This document shows positions 40,452 through 53,752 of a stretch of 64,000 nucleotides of DNA, piece by piece. Within the stretch, counting starts at the first letter, position 1. Every line of letters begins with the position of its first letter. The DNA is taken from contig JALJCQ010000009.1 of NCBI GenBank assembly GCA_023091665.1, positions 1,550,001 through 1,614,000 on the forward strand. Direction: 5' to 3'. The stretch is from Pythium myriotylum. Its lineage: Eukaryota > Oomycota > Peronosporomycetes > Pythiales > Pythiaceae. The position numbers and the translations under genes are program-made. The notes below the pieces were generated by a model. The model searched no databases. It was not told where the DNA came from and worked only from the letters and a program-made list of their open reading frames with translations.

Positions 40452-43400
40452 ATGCTCGACATCCTCTCGTCGCCGCTGCGCGGCTACATCGCGCAGACGC
40501 TGCAGTTCTACCTGAGCAAGTACATCGAGGGCATCCAGCTCGAAGGGCTCGGGCTGTTCGGCGGCGATCTCGTGCTCAACGACCTCGAAATCAAGCGGCA
40601 TGTGCTCGTGGTACGGTCGTCTTGTGGCTGAGAGGCCGATGGACGTCGTGGTTCTCATCGCCAACTGCTTGCGCATGGGTAGGAAAGCCTGGAGATTCCG
40701 TCGTCGTTCGACTTCTCGCGCGGTTTCATTCGCGTAGGTTCTTGGCCCTTCGCTGTCGCACTTGTCGACGACGTGATCGGTCTGAACTGTTGAACAGGAA
40801 CTGCGTATCCACATCCCATGGACGCAACTTCTCTCGCAACCCATTGAAGTCAAGTTGTACACAGTCGAACTCATCCTCACGGCTCGGAATGGCGGCGACG
40901 AGTCGGCCTCGCGCCGTGCGAGCTGCTCCCGTTCGTTCGAGCCCCCACCATCCCGGTGAGAGCATCTCGAGATCGTCAAATCAGCTTCATTTCTGACATG
41001 TGCCTACTTGCTGAACTTAGCGATCCAACGCCGGCACCAGAGATGGAGGCTCCCAAGGCCGGGTGGCTGCGCGACACACTCCACAAGATCCTTGTCAACT
41101 TATCGGTGCAGGTATGCGCTCTAGGATGGTTTTCTTTGCTGAAGACGCTTCTCGGACAAATGGGCTCTTGACTGCACGTGTAGGTGAATAATCTTGTCCT
41201 CAAGTATGAGCAAGATGACATTGTCCTCTCCGTAGCGCTAGGGGTGCGATATTTGTGGGATACTTAAGAAATGACGCGCTGATGGTGGTTAGTGTTGTAG
41301 ACCCTAGACTGCTATAGCGCAAACGACAAAAGAGGATGGATTCGCAGTTTCATTGACCCGCAAGGCCCATCGCAGGTTGTTTGTCGGGTAGGCCACTTCC
41401 TTGCGTGATAGTGGAGGGAGCGCAACCTCTAACGACTTCGGATTTCTTTACCAGGGCATCGACGCTCGAGATTTGACAATATTCCTGGATCGTTACACAA
41501 GCGATCGCGAAGTTAGCGATCTACAGCAGCCTGGTGCCATTCACCGCCGTGTCATAGGGTATGAGTTGCCGGTGCTAAGTCGATCCAACATATCAGTCCG
41601 TGGGCGCGTGACCCTGAAACCTGGGCTAGATCAAGACGATACTATCGCGACGAGTGCCAAGAATCGCACACATGCGATATTCGCCCACATGCCGTCGAAA
41701 GCTAGTGACCCTTTTTTCCAGTATTCTTGCAATCGGTCTTCCCTAGTCCCGACGACTGAAATTGATGTTTTCGTCGGTGAGTTGGCTTTTTCTCTAAGCG
41801 ATCGACAGCTGTTGATGCTCGGGGAGCTGTTCAACCGAACAATGCGTCGCAACTCGAAGCGAGGACAGCAGGAGAATGTGGAATCAGTCCACCATGTTCA
41901 GTCATCGATAAGTGATAAGGAGATTATCTCCGAAGCTGAAAGTGAGAACATTCAACAACGCGAGACCATCGCAACTGACGCATCTGCTGCTCCTTCGACT
42001 CCCTTGAGTGAGACAAAAAAACGATCATGGATGTCTTGGGCAATCGAGACACTTGGGGGTCCTCAGGATGATGAAGACGACGAATTAATCTCAGAGATTC
42101 TTGCAGAGACAAAGGAAGCTTTGCGTCGAAGCAGTGAAGCGAAGAAGTTTGCGGAGTTAGCGTCATCGAGAACCGCAGCTTCAGTTCCTCCAGTTCAGCA
42201 TTACAAACCAGTACCGCGTGTTATCTGTTGCAGAGTGTGCATCAATTCGACAATTTTGACTCTACGAAGGCACGAAGAGAATGCGACTGAGACGATTGAT
42301 AGCTCGGTTGATACTGATGAAGCGCAAGCAGAAGATGAAATGGTACCCGTGGCTAACATTGGTCTCGTCAAGGTGTCTTCTCGACTCAGTGCGAAACCAA
42401 AGCAGTCCAGGCCAGCTGCAGAGGTCTGCTCACTGACACTGACTTACTCTGCGATGGAGACGATTTTGATCCGGTTTGGTGAGAAAGACATGCCCGACTC
42501 GGTCACAGATCTCGTCTTTGAGGTGGAGCGCGTTAAGATGGCCTATCTACGTGATGTAAACCAGAGCTGCACGAAGCCAATGGTGGTTTGGGGGAGAGTC
42601 CTGGAGAGTGAGCAGAGGGATGGCTCCTCCGCGATCCCTTTCAGCAATTGCGTTACGCATCCTTACTTTGTGTCTTCGTTTTTCGGGGAGGATGCTCGTC
42701 AGCATGGCCAGCGAGAGTCTCGGAGTTTTGAGATTGTCAAACTAAGCCAAGACCTAGATATTCCGGTGTGGAAAACAGTGGAACGCCGGAAGTCTTCGCA
42801 CCTACTCTCTGCTGCAATGGAAACGACGGCACCATGCTCCTGCACGGTTTCCAGAGGAGGCAGCCCATGCGTTCCGCTTCCTCGGCTGTTAGCTGTTACC
42901 AGGACGGCAGTATCTACAATTGGCATTCATGAACGAAGTCTGGATCACATAGCCGTGCGAACTGCACTTCAAAATGCATGGGATACCCATTGCCATAATG
43001 TCCAAGTAGACCTAGTCAATTTGGAAGATGACCTTCGTGAAGGGTGCGAGGCCTATCAACTCCTTCGAGATCCTGACATCTCAGCCGTGATGAATTTGAA
43101 CCAGTTTCTTGCACCGTCGTTGTTCCGAATTCTGGCTCGGCATTGTCTCCACAGTTGCTATCTCGTCAATGGAAACGGCGTACTCGAAATGGAATCGGAC
43201 CTCGATGTACGCTCTCGAAGTGTTCATTCAGCGGTTCGTTTGCGGTATGTGAATGCTGGCCAAGCCAGTGGGAAAGATTCCGTCTCATCAGAATTTCCGC
43301 ACGAACTCGATCGTCCATTGCTCCTATCGAACGCCACCCAACCTCGAAGCATTATCGATACCTCGATAGGACCTGTGGTCATCTCCATTGAGCCAAATCA

Positions 43401-46400
43401 TCTTGAAGAAATTGTCGATCTGTTAAATTGTGCCTTGGTCAAAAACCGTCGTTCCGATGAAGACAACACTGAGGATCACAGCGAAGACACAACAAGAACC
43501 GTTTCGAGCTCTGGTGGAACTACGATTGAAGTTTACAACCTTGTCACGTTGCACTCTGTATTTGCGTCGATTTCAACAAGACAAAGCAACCATCCGGGTT
43601 ACGTTTGCGTTTCATTTCGCGATTTTTGTTGGGATACATCCAAAGAAGCGAACAGGACCAAGGGTTTTTCGAAAATGAGGTTGTTCTTGGGGCGTGGCGC
43701 GGTGTACGTCCCTCCCGGCTCAGGTGAGATGGTTGAGAATCAGCTGCCTCCTCCAGTTATTGAGCTCTTGGCTGCGTCGTGGTCGTCGACGGGAAACGAG
43801 TGCTACATGGAGTCGTCGAGTACTCTCAGGATTGGGAGAGCATCAGCTGAGGTTGAATGGACAAGCATCTGGCTTATTCTGACGGTTGTTGACAGCGTGT
43901 GCGCGGCAGCGCACTGGCGAACCTTCGGCCTCCAGAGGGCATCGCTTACTGACCGAACACAACGGAAAACGATTTGTGTGGATTTTTGTTCTTGGCGGCT
44001 GCACGTAGCTACAAGAATGCCGCAGGATGGATCAGTTGATCGTGTTATCGAGGCAATCCTTGGATTTAGTGCACTATACTGCATATCCCCTCATCGCGGA
44101 TCGCAACTAATTCTGCAGATGGGTTCAATGCCGTTTGCAGATATCAGCTCTAGTCAAATGACAGCAATGGTGACGTTGAGAATACATGAGAGCAAGTCAA
44201 GGCAACATGGCTTCGTGGATTGTCAAGGCACGATAGCCCAACTTAAGGCGTCACTCCACCATGCTCTCCCTTGCGTCGAGGATGCGCACAGCTTCTTCAA
44301 CTCATTAAGTGATCGTCTCCCTCTTGAGAGGGAACCTCGAGCCACACCAGGTGAAAGCGACAAAAGGGTTAAGTATTGGAATGCTGCTATCAATGTACGA
44401 TGCGAGGGCGCGATCATCCAGATTACACCAGCCCTTGAAGTTTCGATAGCTCCCGTGGAGGTCGCGACGGACCCTGCATCCCGCAGCTATCGACAGTCGG
44501 CAGTCCAACCAGGCGGGAGTTCGAAGATAACTGTCGCGTGCACGAAGATTGCTCTCAAAAACCACTGGAAGGCTTCCGTGAAGACAGGAAATGACCAAGA
44601 TGATGAAGGGGTTGTGGATTTGGGTGGATTATCTCTTTCCGTTCTCTACAGCCAAGATATTGTCTCGTCATATGATCGCACAACGATCGATGTGTCGGCT
44701 CGATGGAACCAGATTTGTATAAATCTTGATCAGCTCACAGTAAGCTCTTCCCTCTCTGTTTCTTCCACGATATGACCTCACCGTTTTGGACTTTTCTGTC
44801 TAGTTGCGTCATTTAACTCGCTTTGTTGCTGCCCTGCCACGGAATGAGCGAAACGAAACAAGACGTTCCAATATCCTCACTCAGCAGCCCCCCAAAAAAT
44901 TGACTCATCGGAGTGTCGTTGTCGGCATTCAAGTCAACGATCTTCATATAGCAACTGTGTCTGAAGTCTTGTGGTCGACAAGAGAATCGCAAGACCGAGT
45001 TACAGTTCAGCCCTCGCTGCAGGCACGAGGGATTGCATTCGCGTTTCGAAATGCGACGTTCCGACCGAGGAGTGACTTCACTGAGCTCACTGGCGAAAAC
45101 TTTACGGACTTGCAGATGTCTGTCACAAGTGTTGAAGCTGTCGAAGAGCACAAAATTCGGAACTGGTGCACGAAGGCTCAGCGAGGTAGTTACCGGTTTG
45201 GTACGCTTGGGCGACTCTCAGACCGCGACTTTTTCGACATCCTGTTGTGCCTCAACTCTCGAGATTTGGTGCGCGTTGCAAACGCACTTGAATTGGGAGC
45301 GCTAGCTACGACGACAGCTGATAATTCGGCGATGGCCACGTGGCAAGTTGTTAATTCTATTGCACGAGTATTTCGTGCTTGGTCAAGTGTATTCGCACAT
45401 TTGGTCGAGAAACCGTTGACAAGATTGGTTCGCTCAATTCCATTGATGACGACCGCACCAAGTTCTCAGACGCTCGGACTGAGCAGCAGTACGATTTTGT
45501 CCCTGTACTACCGAAGCTACGGCGAAGTGAGAGGTTCGCTTAAGACAATCTTGGCGGCTTCTCTGGAAGATGTTGATATTACTCTGAGCCCGACTACGTT
45601 GTCATCGCTTGCTTCTCTGCTCAGCTGTGAACAAAACGTGGAAAGCAATTCCAGTCCTCAACGCAATCACAACTTCACGCACACACGAGCCAACAGCGAA
45701 GAGTTGATTGACCCTCGTATTGCCAGTAAAGAACATCCGGAAGTGCTCGTATCGATGGTCTCTGGGAGGCTTCGTATCATGCTTCCAGATTATGATTGGA
45801 TATTGGCTGTGAATGAGGCGAGGACTTCACTTCCTCCATGTGCAACGTTTATTCTTGATCATGCCACGGTATCCAGCTCAACATGGCAGGAAATCAGTGT
45901 CGAGGGACTGGGATATCCGCCCTTTAACGCAGCTCTCCTCCCTCGACGTTTATCGAAGCCACTTCAATTGCGCCGCATTACAAGCGATGCACCAGCTGAC
46001 CAAAGTCCAAGTAGACTCACTGTTCGCCTAGGTAACCTGTCGGGTGCGATGTTGAAGTGGACTAATCTCGACTCGTCTGATAACAGCCCAATCAGCAAGT
46101 ATCTGCGTTGTCGCAATCACACACTCATTGGCGTCGAGGCTGAGGCGTTCCTCCACCCATTTTCTGTCACAATTGTCCAAGATATATGTAATGCGTCCAG
46201 GTCGATGAATGTTGGAGTCACAAAAATTCGTGCTGAGTTGTCGAAGACAATATTCGATTATGTCGTGTCAAGTGGAGATGATATTTACAAGGGATTGAAG
46301 GTATTGGTTGAATCAGTTCCCAAGAAGGGTGATCATCTGGTGTCAAGAGATGAACACTCGGCACCAATTACCCACAAAGATAGACTGGAAGTGGAGATAT

Positions 46401-49400
46401 CTTGGGACGGGCTCGATTTTGTTGCGACACAAGATTCATCATCATTTCACGTGCGGGTTGGATCTTTCACTGTTCAGCAACATGGTATGGATGAGGGGGG
46501 ACGATCGGGTACGTTCGCATTACAAAACATTGTAATAGCTCGAAGAGAGTTAAAAGGATTATCATCAACAAGTGAGCAACTCGTCTTCGGTCCAAACAGC
46601 GACCCTATCGCGTGGCAATTGGATGTTGATAATGCGCCCCATATCATGATCTCTGGTCGGTGGTCTGCTCCAGGGACAGGGACAATTGGCGCGGATTCAG
46701 CCCTGTTCATTGACGTCCAAGGAATTCAATGTCATGTTTCTCGTATATTCCTCGACGAGATTCTGGCCTATGCCGAAGTCAAGCGAAATAAACCCTTTGC
46801 ACACTCAGTATCTCGCACAAAGCCACCGAGAGAGCGCAAGCCACGTTATCCCAGCGGGCCAGTTTTGTCAAGATTATTGGGGATCAAGCTCCTTTTGGGA
46901 CCTAGTATGGCATCGCTTTGGATCCAAGATGCTCACTCTCAACTTGCTACTGCGGTTTGGGTCGAGGTTGATCAAGTTTTTGCCAGCATTGAAATTGGAA
47001 ATCATGAAGATCCGGCAAAGTTACCGCACCCCTCAAGTAAACTAAATCGTTTTGCCCTCGTTCAAGCTGATCAAATGACAGCGACCATCGACAAGATTGC
47101 CCTGCGGACATCAATGGCTTACTCGCCCCTCATTGTGAAATTCAGGACAGACTCGCTGAGCGCAATCCCTGGGCAAGTTCAGAGCTCGTGGGGCGTTTTC
47201 ACGAAAGTGCTATCTCATACGTCTGCACAGACAACTCTCCTCCAGGAATGTTCAGTCCGGATAACTGCAAACCGTGGAATGGTTCTCGAGCTAATGGGAA
47301 CTGGCTCCTTCATATCAACCCCGTTATCTTCAATTGCTCTCTCTGTGGACTCTTCGCCGTTGCATTTCAAGCTCTCTGCGTCATCGTTGGCTTCGTTGGT
47401 CAAGTTTGTCGATTGTTTTAAGAGCTCCAGCGTAGCTTCAACAACGCACTCGCCGCGATCTGTGATCAGCCAGATTTACGAGAAAAACATCTTGTTCCTT
47501 TCATCTGAATCAAGCGAAAACGATTTTGCTGTGCTAAGTCACAGAACGGCACGGTCTTCGTTGCCTCCGGCCCCCGGCGATATTGTATTCTCAGAAGTTC
47601 TCCTGATTGAGACAGCGACAGCACCAACCGCCGATACAGCGATCAACCAAATCCATGTAGACATTTGGATTGACTTCGAACCGTCACATACCCACGTCGC
47701 TGATGAAGACGAAGTAGGCGTTCCTCCGTATGATGAAACGGCAGAAGTACTACGCTGGGTTGAACTGGTCAATGAGCCTTGGAATCCAATTGAAAGTGGA
47801 AGCGTTGACGATATACCCACCCCGCCAACGGCACTTCCAGACACACAAACCATTAGCTGGATGAGCATGAAATGGTGTTATCATCTTCCTCGCAAAGTGA
47901 CTGAGATCGAAATGCATCCGGTCCCCCTTCCACCTACTGGAGCTCCAACCAACTGGCCAGTTTGGTTCTGGATGGATGATTCAACTCCTGAGGACCCTGG
48001 CCGATATGCGCGACTGTGTGATATCTTCTGTGAACTCCGTGCTTGGGACTCCTTGAGCAAACGCTACGTCGGGGTTGCAGAATTCTACGTCCCGTGGGAA
48101 GCAGATGATCGAAATGTGCGTCCTGATCGTCTTGAGGCAAAAGGGAGCTTTGGCGATCTAATGAGTGCGCTTTTTGAGTCGAAAACCAAAGACGAAGATC
48201 GAGCGAAGTTTGACCGTGTCATGGAGGTGACATGTAGTCGCCGTATTCTGAGACTTCACGACGTGTGTGCGTCGAATAAGTGGGAACTTCGGTGGCGGAG
48301 CCCGCTTTCCGGAGAGCAAGACAAACAGCGTCGTATCCACGTGAGTGCGCTTCTTGCTGCTTCATTGAGTGTCCGCTCGGAGCTAGTGGAAGCGTCAGTT
48401 CAGCGCGTGAGCGTCCAGCTGTCGATGCCATTAATTTCCGTCGCTATTGCATACGTTCAAGGAACTGATGATGTGTCTCACGATGTTATTTCCGCCGACC
48501 TCAGTGACACTCAAGTGTCATTTGTATCGTATGCTGGAGACGGAGGGAGTCAACTAGTGTTCGACTCGGCTCTTCAAATTGCTTTCGACAACTTCGCTCA
48601 GCTACTCACAGTTCCGATAGTTCGTCGAATCGACCTTCACGGTCTTGTGGAACGGAAGGACCGAACTGGGACCCTTGTGTCACTAAGACTTGGTGACGCG
48701 CATATCTACTTGCCTCAGTCCGCTATTCTCCTGCTTGCCAGCCTGCCTGATATTCTCAAAATTGAAGACTCGCACTTATCGAAGAACCCTGTTGGTTGCT
48801 CATCGTTGCCAATTCTACGTGTCCAGTTTGTGAACTCAACTGGGCGAGACGTCTGGTACCGACAAATTGGTACCTCGGAATGTTTCCGACTGCGTCCAGG
48901 AGAGTGCGATTCATACAGTTGGGCTACTCTCGATGGAGACCCATGGTATGATGGCGTTCAGTTTGCTATTGATGGAGCATTTAGTGAGGCACCCCAACAG
49001 TTAGCTTGGTGTGACCCATGTCGCATTCGCGATCAAGTAACAACAGGGCGATACTTCCCAGGTGATGGGTTTCTTTGGGTCCAAGTGAAGCGTTCTCGGA
49101 CATTAATTTTGGTGTATCTGCGCGGTGCCGTCAACATTGTAAATTTGATGGACGATCATATGCATGTTGAAGTTGAACAAAGTGCTAAAGAGGCGCGTCC
49201 CATGCAGTGCCAGCCGGCTCATAATCAGCAGAGCTTACTGAATAATCTGTTTGGGAACGAACGACGGAACTTCAAGCTCCCCCATAGCAGATTTGATCAA
49301 GATCTGCCGCGAGTAGGCATCATGACCGATGCGTTCTCTTCTATGAGACTCACTGTAACCAAGTCTTTTTCTGACAAAGAAGATGAGATTTTGACTAGCG

Positions 49401-52400
49401 CTCCAATAAAAATCCTCAGCGAGTTGCGAGAGTTTGACCCAGTGACTGATGAAGACGCGGATCAGGTTCAGCTCTCTGGATTGCGAACGATAGTGCAACT
49501 TGAGTCTACCGTCGCTTCCGGCTGCCCACCATCCAAGGCGTTGTTTCTGGTGGTGGAGGCTTTGCGATCCATCCAGCCAGCAACCTTGCCGAATGATTTC
49601 TACGATGGGAAGATCACCAAGCGCTATACTTGGACTGACATTTTTGTACTCCCGAGCGTTCACGTCATTAACAGGTGCGATGTACGACTCGATATCAGAC
49701 TGTGCGCAAAGGTAAGCGCTATCAGGGTATGGCGATGCAACCTCGGCTTAAAGTAGATTAATGTGCCACGTCGATGGTAGGGCGGACGGGTGGAAGAAGT
49801 TTGTCTCAACGCACAAGGGAATGCCTTCTGCTCGTCCCTCGATCCGCGGGATATTTGTTCCGTGATCCTACGCGAAGAATTGCGTGAGGTATCTTCTGAC
49901 GTGGAGAGCATTACTGCGCGAACAACATATCGGCTTGGATCTGTGTGTATGGAGGTTATTGCTCCGTCCGCAACATGCCCTCTATTTCGAATCGTGTTTC
50001 ACAAGGAGGTGGTTATCATCAACAACACACGTGCGTGGCTGCAACTTCGGTTAAGGAATCTGCACTCCTTCGATATTGCTGGTGCCGAAAAGTCGCAACC
50101 AACATGCCTTGGTGTTAACCCAGAAGGTTACGCGACTGCAGCTATTGGTGATTTGGACGCCACTCAAAACAGTCCGGCCACCTTTCTTGGAGTAGCAATG
50201 AAGGTGAACAATCCAGACAACTGCGAAGAGAACGAATTTTCCCAAGAGGTCGTGCTGAACTTGAAGTCAAGCGATCGGTCTGTTGTATGTTGTCAGGTAG
50301 AACTCGAGCGAAGCGAAAACAACGACACGGAATCCTTTCGACCCTTCGTCGTGTCGACGGGCCTATCGGCAAATGGAGGGATCCAAGTCACAATTTCCGC
50401 GCTCGTGACAGTCCACAACAATACGGTAGGATACTTGAGAAGGTCGATATTCATCGCTACTCTCTAACGGTTCACGAGTTCCCATGATTAGGGGTTGGCG
50501 TTGAAAGTGTCTTCGGGACCCTTGCATGCGAATTCTTCGGGGGATATAGTCGCCGCTGACACATCATGGGAAGCACCTATCCGGCAGGCTACCTCTCTAG
50601 ACAAGATCCGAACAGCACAGGGAGTCACCTCCTGGCTCTCGTCCGCGTTCGGATTGGGTGGCAAAGGTCGAACGAGTTCTTTCGCATTTGGCGCCTCTGG
50701 GAACCAATCTTCGACAACATGCGCATTCCAAGTTACCATGACTGCGAATCGGGACGCGGAAGGTGGTTACGAGTGGAGTGACGAGGTATCAGTTCGAATA
50801 CCAGAGGTCGCAGTGCTTGCAAAGTCATCACAATCAACCCTCAAATCGTTTGGATATTCACCCCCTGCATCTACACTCATTCGTCATCGGCGTCTCATTA
50901 GACATTCTGGCATGCGGCACGTCATGCTAACGCTGACAATCTCTCAGCTTGAGGACATGACGACGCATGTACTGATTTTCATGGATCGTCAAGCTTTTGT
51001 AGCAATCGAGAACCTGTGGTCATATCCGATTGCTATCAGGGCTATTTCACCACAACCCATGACGCCAGATGCAATAGCAGGACAGTACTATATGGAGTAC
51101 GATTGGTGTGTGCAGAGTCGTCGCAACCTACCAAAACAGTCAAGATCACAAGAGGCTCCTGTTTCGCTGGAAACCTGGCTTTTAGAATCAACAAAGGCCA
51201 ACGTAAACGAGCAACACCAATATGATTCGAACGGGCACCAGGGACAGCCTGTGAAGTTCCAGCTTGGCCTCCCAGGATTCGGTTGGTCGAATGTACTTTG
51301 GCAGATTCCAGGGATTCAGTTCGCACGTTTCACCGCGAAGACGACAATGCAATCGCCAGTCTTCTTGGTCGCGACGACAAAACGCGCAGGAACGTGGTTT
51401 ATATCTATTTCGTGCCTTGATGATCCGACGAGAGAAGAGACCGCAACGAAGGAGTTACAAAAGTCGTCACTTGCAATGCAACCGAAAACGACCAGTCTGA
51501 ACAAACGTTTCCAAATGGTCATATCGTCTGAAGTTCTACAAATTCATTGCTGTGATGAGCACAATGTCATCATGCCCGAGAGTGGAGGTTCCAGCACTTT
51601 TGCCTACAAGGAGATAATGCGGTTGAGTCTACGTCACCCGAGTTTCTCCTTCATTTCTACGGCGGAAGCTCCCGAAACGCTACAAAACGAAGCTCGTCTG
51701 GGCTATTTAAATTTCGTCCGCAGCTACAATGTCCTTTACGTTGGGTTGTCCAAGATTGAGCTCGAACATTTCTTCGACTCATGCAATTTTCCAGTGATAT
51801 TCACTATGAAGGACGTGAACTCTAGAGAAGAAGATCCCCAGGTTGTCTCGATCCTCTCAAGCGTTGCTGGTGTGCACAATAGGCATTCTTTTCTTCTGAG
51901 GAACCTGCTTTCGCGCGAAGTTGCAGAAAATTATTCACATGGATTGATGCTTCGAATTATCAACGTGGACCCCTTCGAGCGCGATCAAATTTTACCATAT
52001 TACCACTCAGTGGAGGTTAAGATTGCCCCCGCCATAGCTCAGGTGTGTACATATTTTCGGATCTCTAAGAGGCTCACGTTTTTGACCTGTCGTGTCTTTG
52101 GTTGATTTCAGATTGACGACGAAATTTTGACACATCTCCACAACTTCAGTAGACCTATCTTCGACGGACTGGCTTCAACAACAGGGCATGCCCAGACAAC
52201 GTATAGTCAAGTCGACGATACCTGGCGAACTGGATGTCTTAGTAGGATACGTCTGACCTCGCAGCGCCGTGTGTTCGTTGAACACTTGGTGATCAGTGAA
52301 TTGGAAATTACTGTCACGGCAAGGATGTCGATCCCAGTACTCAACAGTCTTGATGGCACACCACTCCGTTTCAGTGCGCAACGAATGAAAGGTGTATTCG

Positions 52401-53642
52401 CGTTCCCAGACCAACTGATGAAAGATCTCGCTGCCGAGTATGTCGCAGATATTGTTGTGCGCTCCCCGCTTTTGCTGATGTCGCTCAATATCATCGGCAA
52501 CCCCGCGTACGTGTAACCCGCAGTGATTCGTTAGCGGTACGCTATGCAAACTTAAATTATGTGTTCTGCCTTCTAGGGGTTTTCTTCGAAGCTTGGGCAC
52601 AGGAATCAAAGACCTGTTCGAGATTCCTATCACGGCTGCTGGTCGTGACGGCTTCAATCCCTGGGCTCTTACTCGTGGTGTATTCGGAGGCGTTGCATCT
52701 CTTCTTGGCCATACAACTGCGGCGGCTCTGTCGTCGTTATCTGGTCTCAGTTATTCCATATCACGAACAGTTGACCACCTTATTCTAACCCCCGAGCAAC
52801 TCAGACGGCGACACTACGTTCGACCAACCCGCGTTTCTTCTGGGATCACTGGTGGACTTGGATCTCTTGGCTCCAGTGTTGTTGGAGCCGCAACTGGGGT
52901 TGTTAGCACCCCGATCGCGCTGTACAAGGAGAAGCGCCAGCAAGGTCTTCGCGCCGGTGTAAGTGACGTTGTTGGCGGTGTTGGTATGGGGCTCGTCGGA
53001 ATTGTTGCGCGGCCTATGGGCGGGCTCGCATCGCTGCTAGCGATGACATCGGAAGGCATTTTGAACGGGACGGGTATGGGCGAGCAATTGCCAGGAACCG
53101 AAGAAGATGTTGATGCTTCCAGACACGTCATCTTTGAAGCATGGCCCAATGATGAATTACGCGCTAAGCTCAAGATCCTGAGGGACCCATCAGTTCGCGA
53201 GCTGGTACTTGTCCATGGTGCGTGGGTGGATCCTTCCGCCGATTTACTGGTCGGATCCGTGGAGAGGCTTCGCGCTTTAGCACCAGCTGAGATGCAAGAT
53301 GATCGCGTGCGTGATCTCTTTGCCGAACACGATTTCTCGCATGCCGTGGTCGTAGTGACGATCATTTGTACCAAGTTTGCCCTCATTGTGGTCGGGATCC
53401 CTGCATTGGAGCCTGAGCCTACACCAAGCGGGAATCAAATAATTGCCACGACGCCGATCGTCGACGTCCACACGATAGAAGAGAATCTGAGAGAGCCCGC
53501 GAGACTGGACATTGGCGTCCGCTCCAACAGCGGGACCGCATGGTACCAGTTCCGAATCATACCCACTCAGCGACGCCGTCTCAGCAATACATTGAGGCGA
53601 TGGGTAGATGAGGCCCATGGCCGTGGATCCCCAGCACCATGA
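40452..53642 (+). CDS. VPS13B: VPS13B-type lipid-transfer protein (twelve exons)
   Basis: Exons 40452-40610, 40683-40733, 40798-40955, 41021-41111, 41184-41243, 41301-41387, 41455-44739, 44804-49711, 49781-50425, 50492-52042, 52112-52506 and 52577-53642 encode about 4151 residues, close to human VPS13B (about 4022). Introns are 57-88 nt and phases agree. The chorein start reads GLGLFGGDLVLNDLEIK, then FIRELRIHIPWTQL and NNLVLKYEQDDIVLSV, the pattern specific to VPS13B. The SHR-binding region lies at about 2630-3100 (NSTGRDVWYR). The final exon has the conserved GNPAGFLRSLGTGI and GVSDVVGGVGMGLVGIVARPMGG. VPS13 proteins form bridge-like grooves that move lipids between membranes, VPS13B at the Golgi and endosomes. 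The five short first exons were the hardest to place. Confidence 0.88.
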
Positions 53643-53752
53643 TATTAATCCCAGTCCAAGTGTTAGTGAGATGAATCGCGCAAGTTGTTAGCAACTACCT
53701 CCATATTGGTCTCACACCACTTCATAACATATCATAGAACTGCAAGAAAAAA
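53643..53752. other. Spacer between convergent genes
   Basis: 110 bp between VPS13B and transglutaminase gene 1. Nothing was recognised. Confidence 0.5.
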
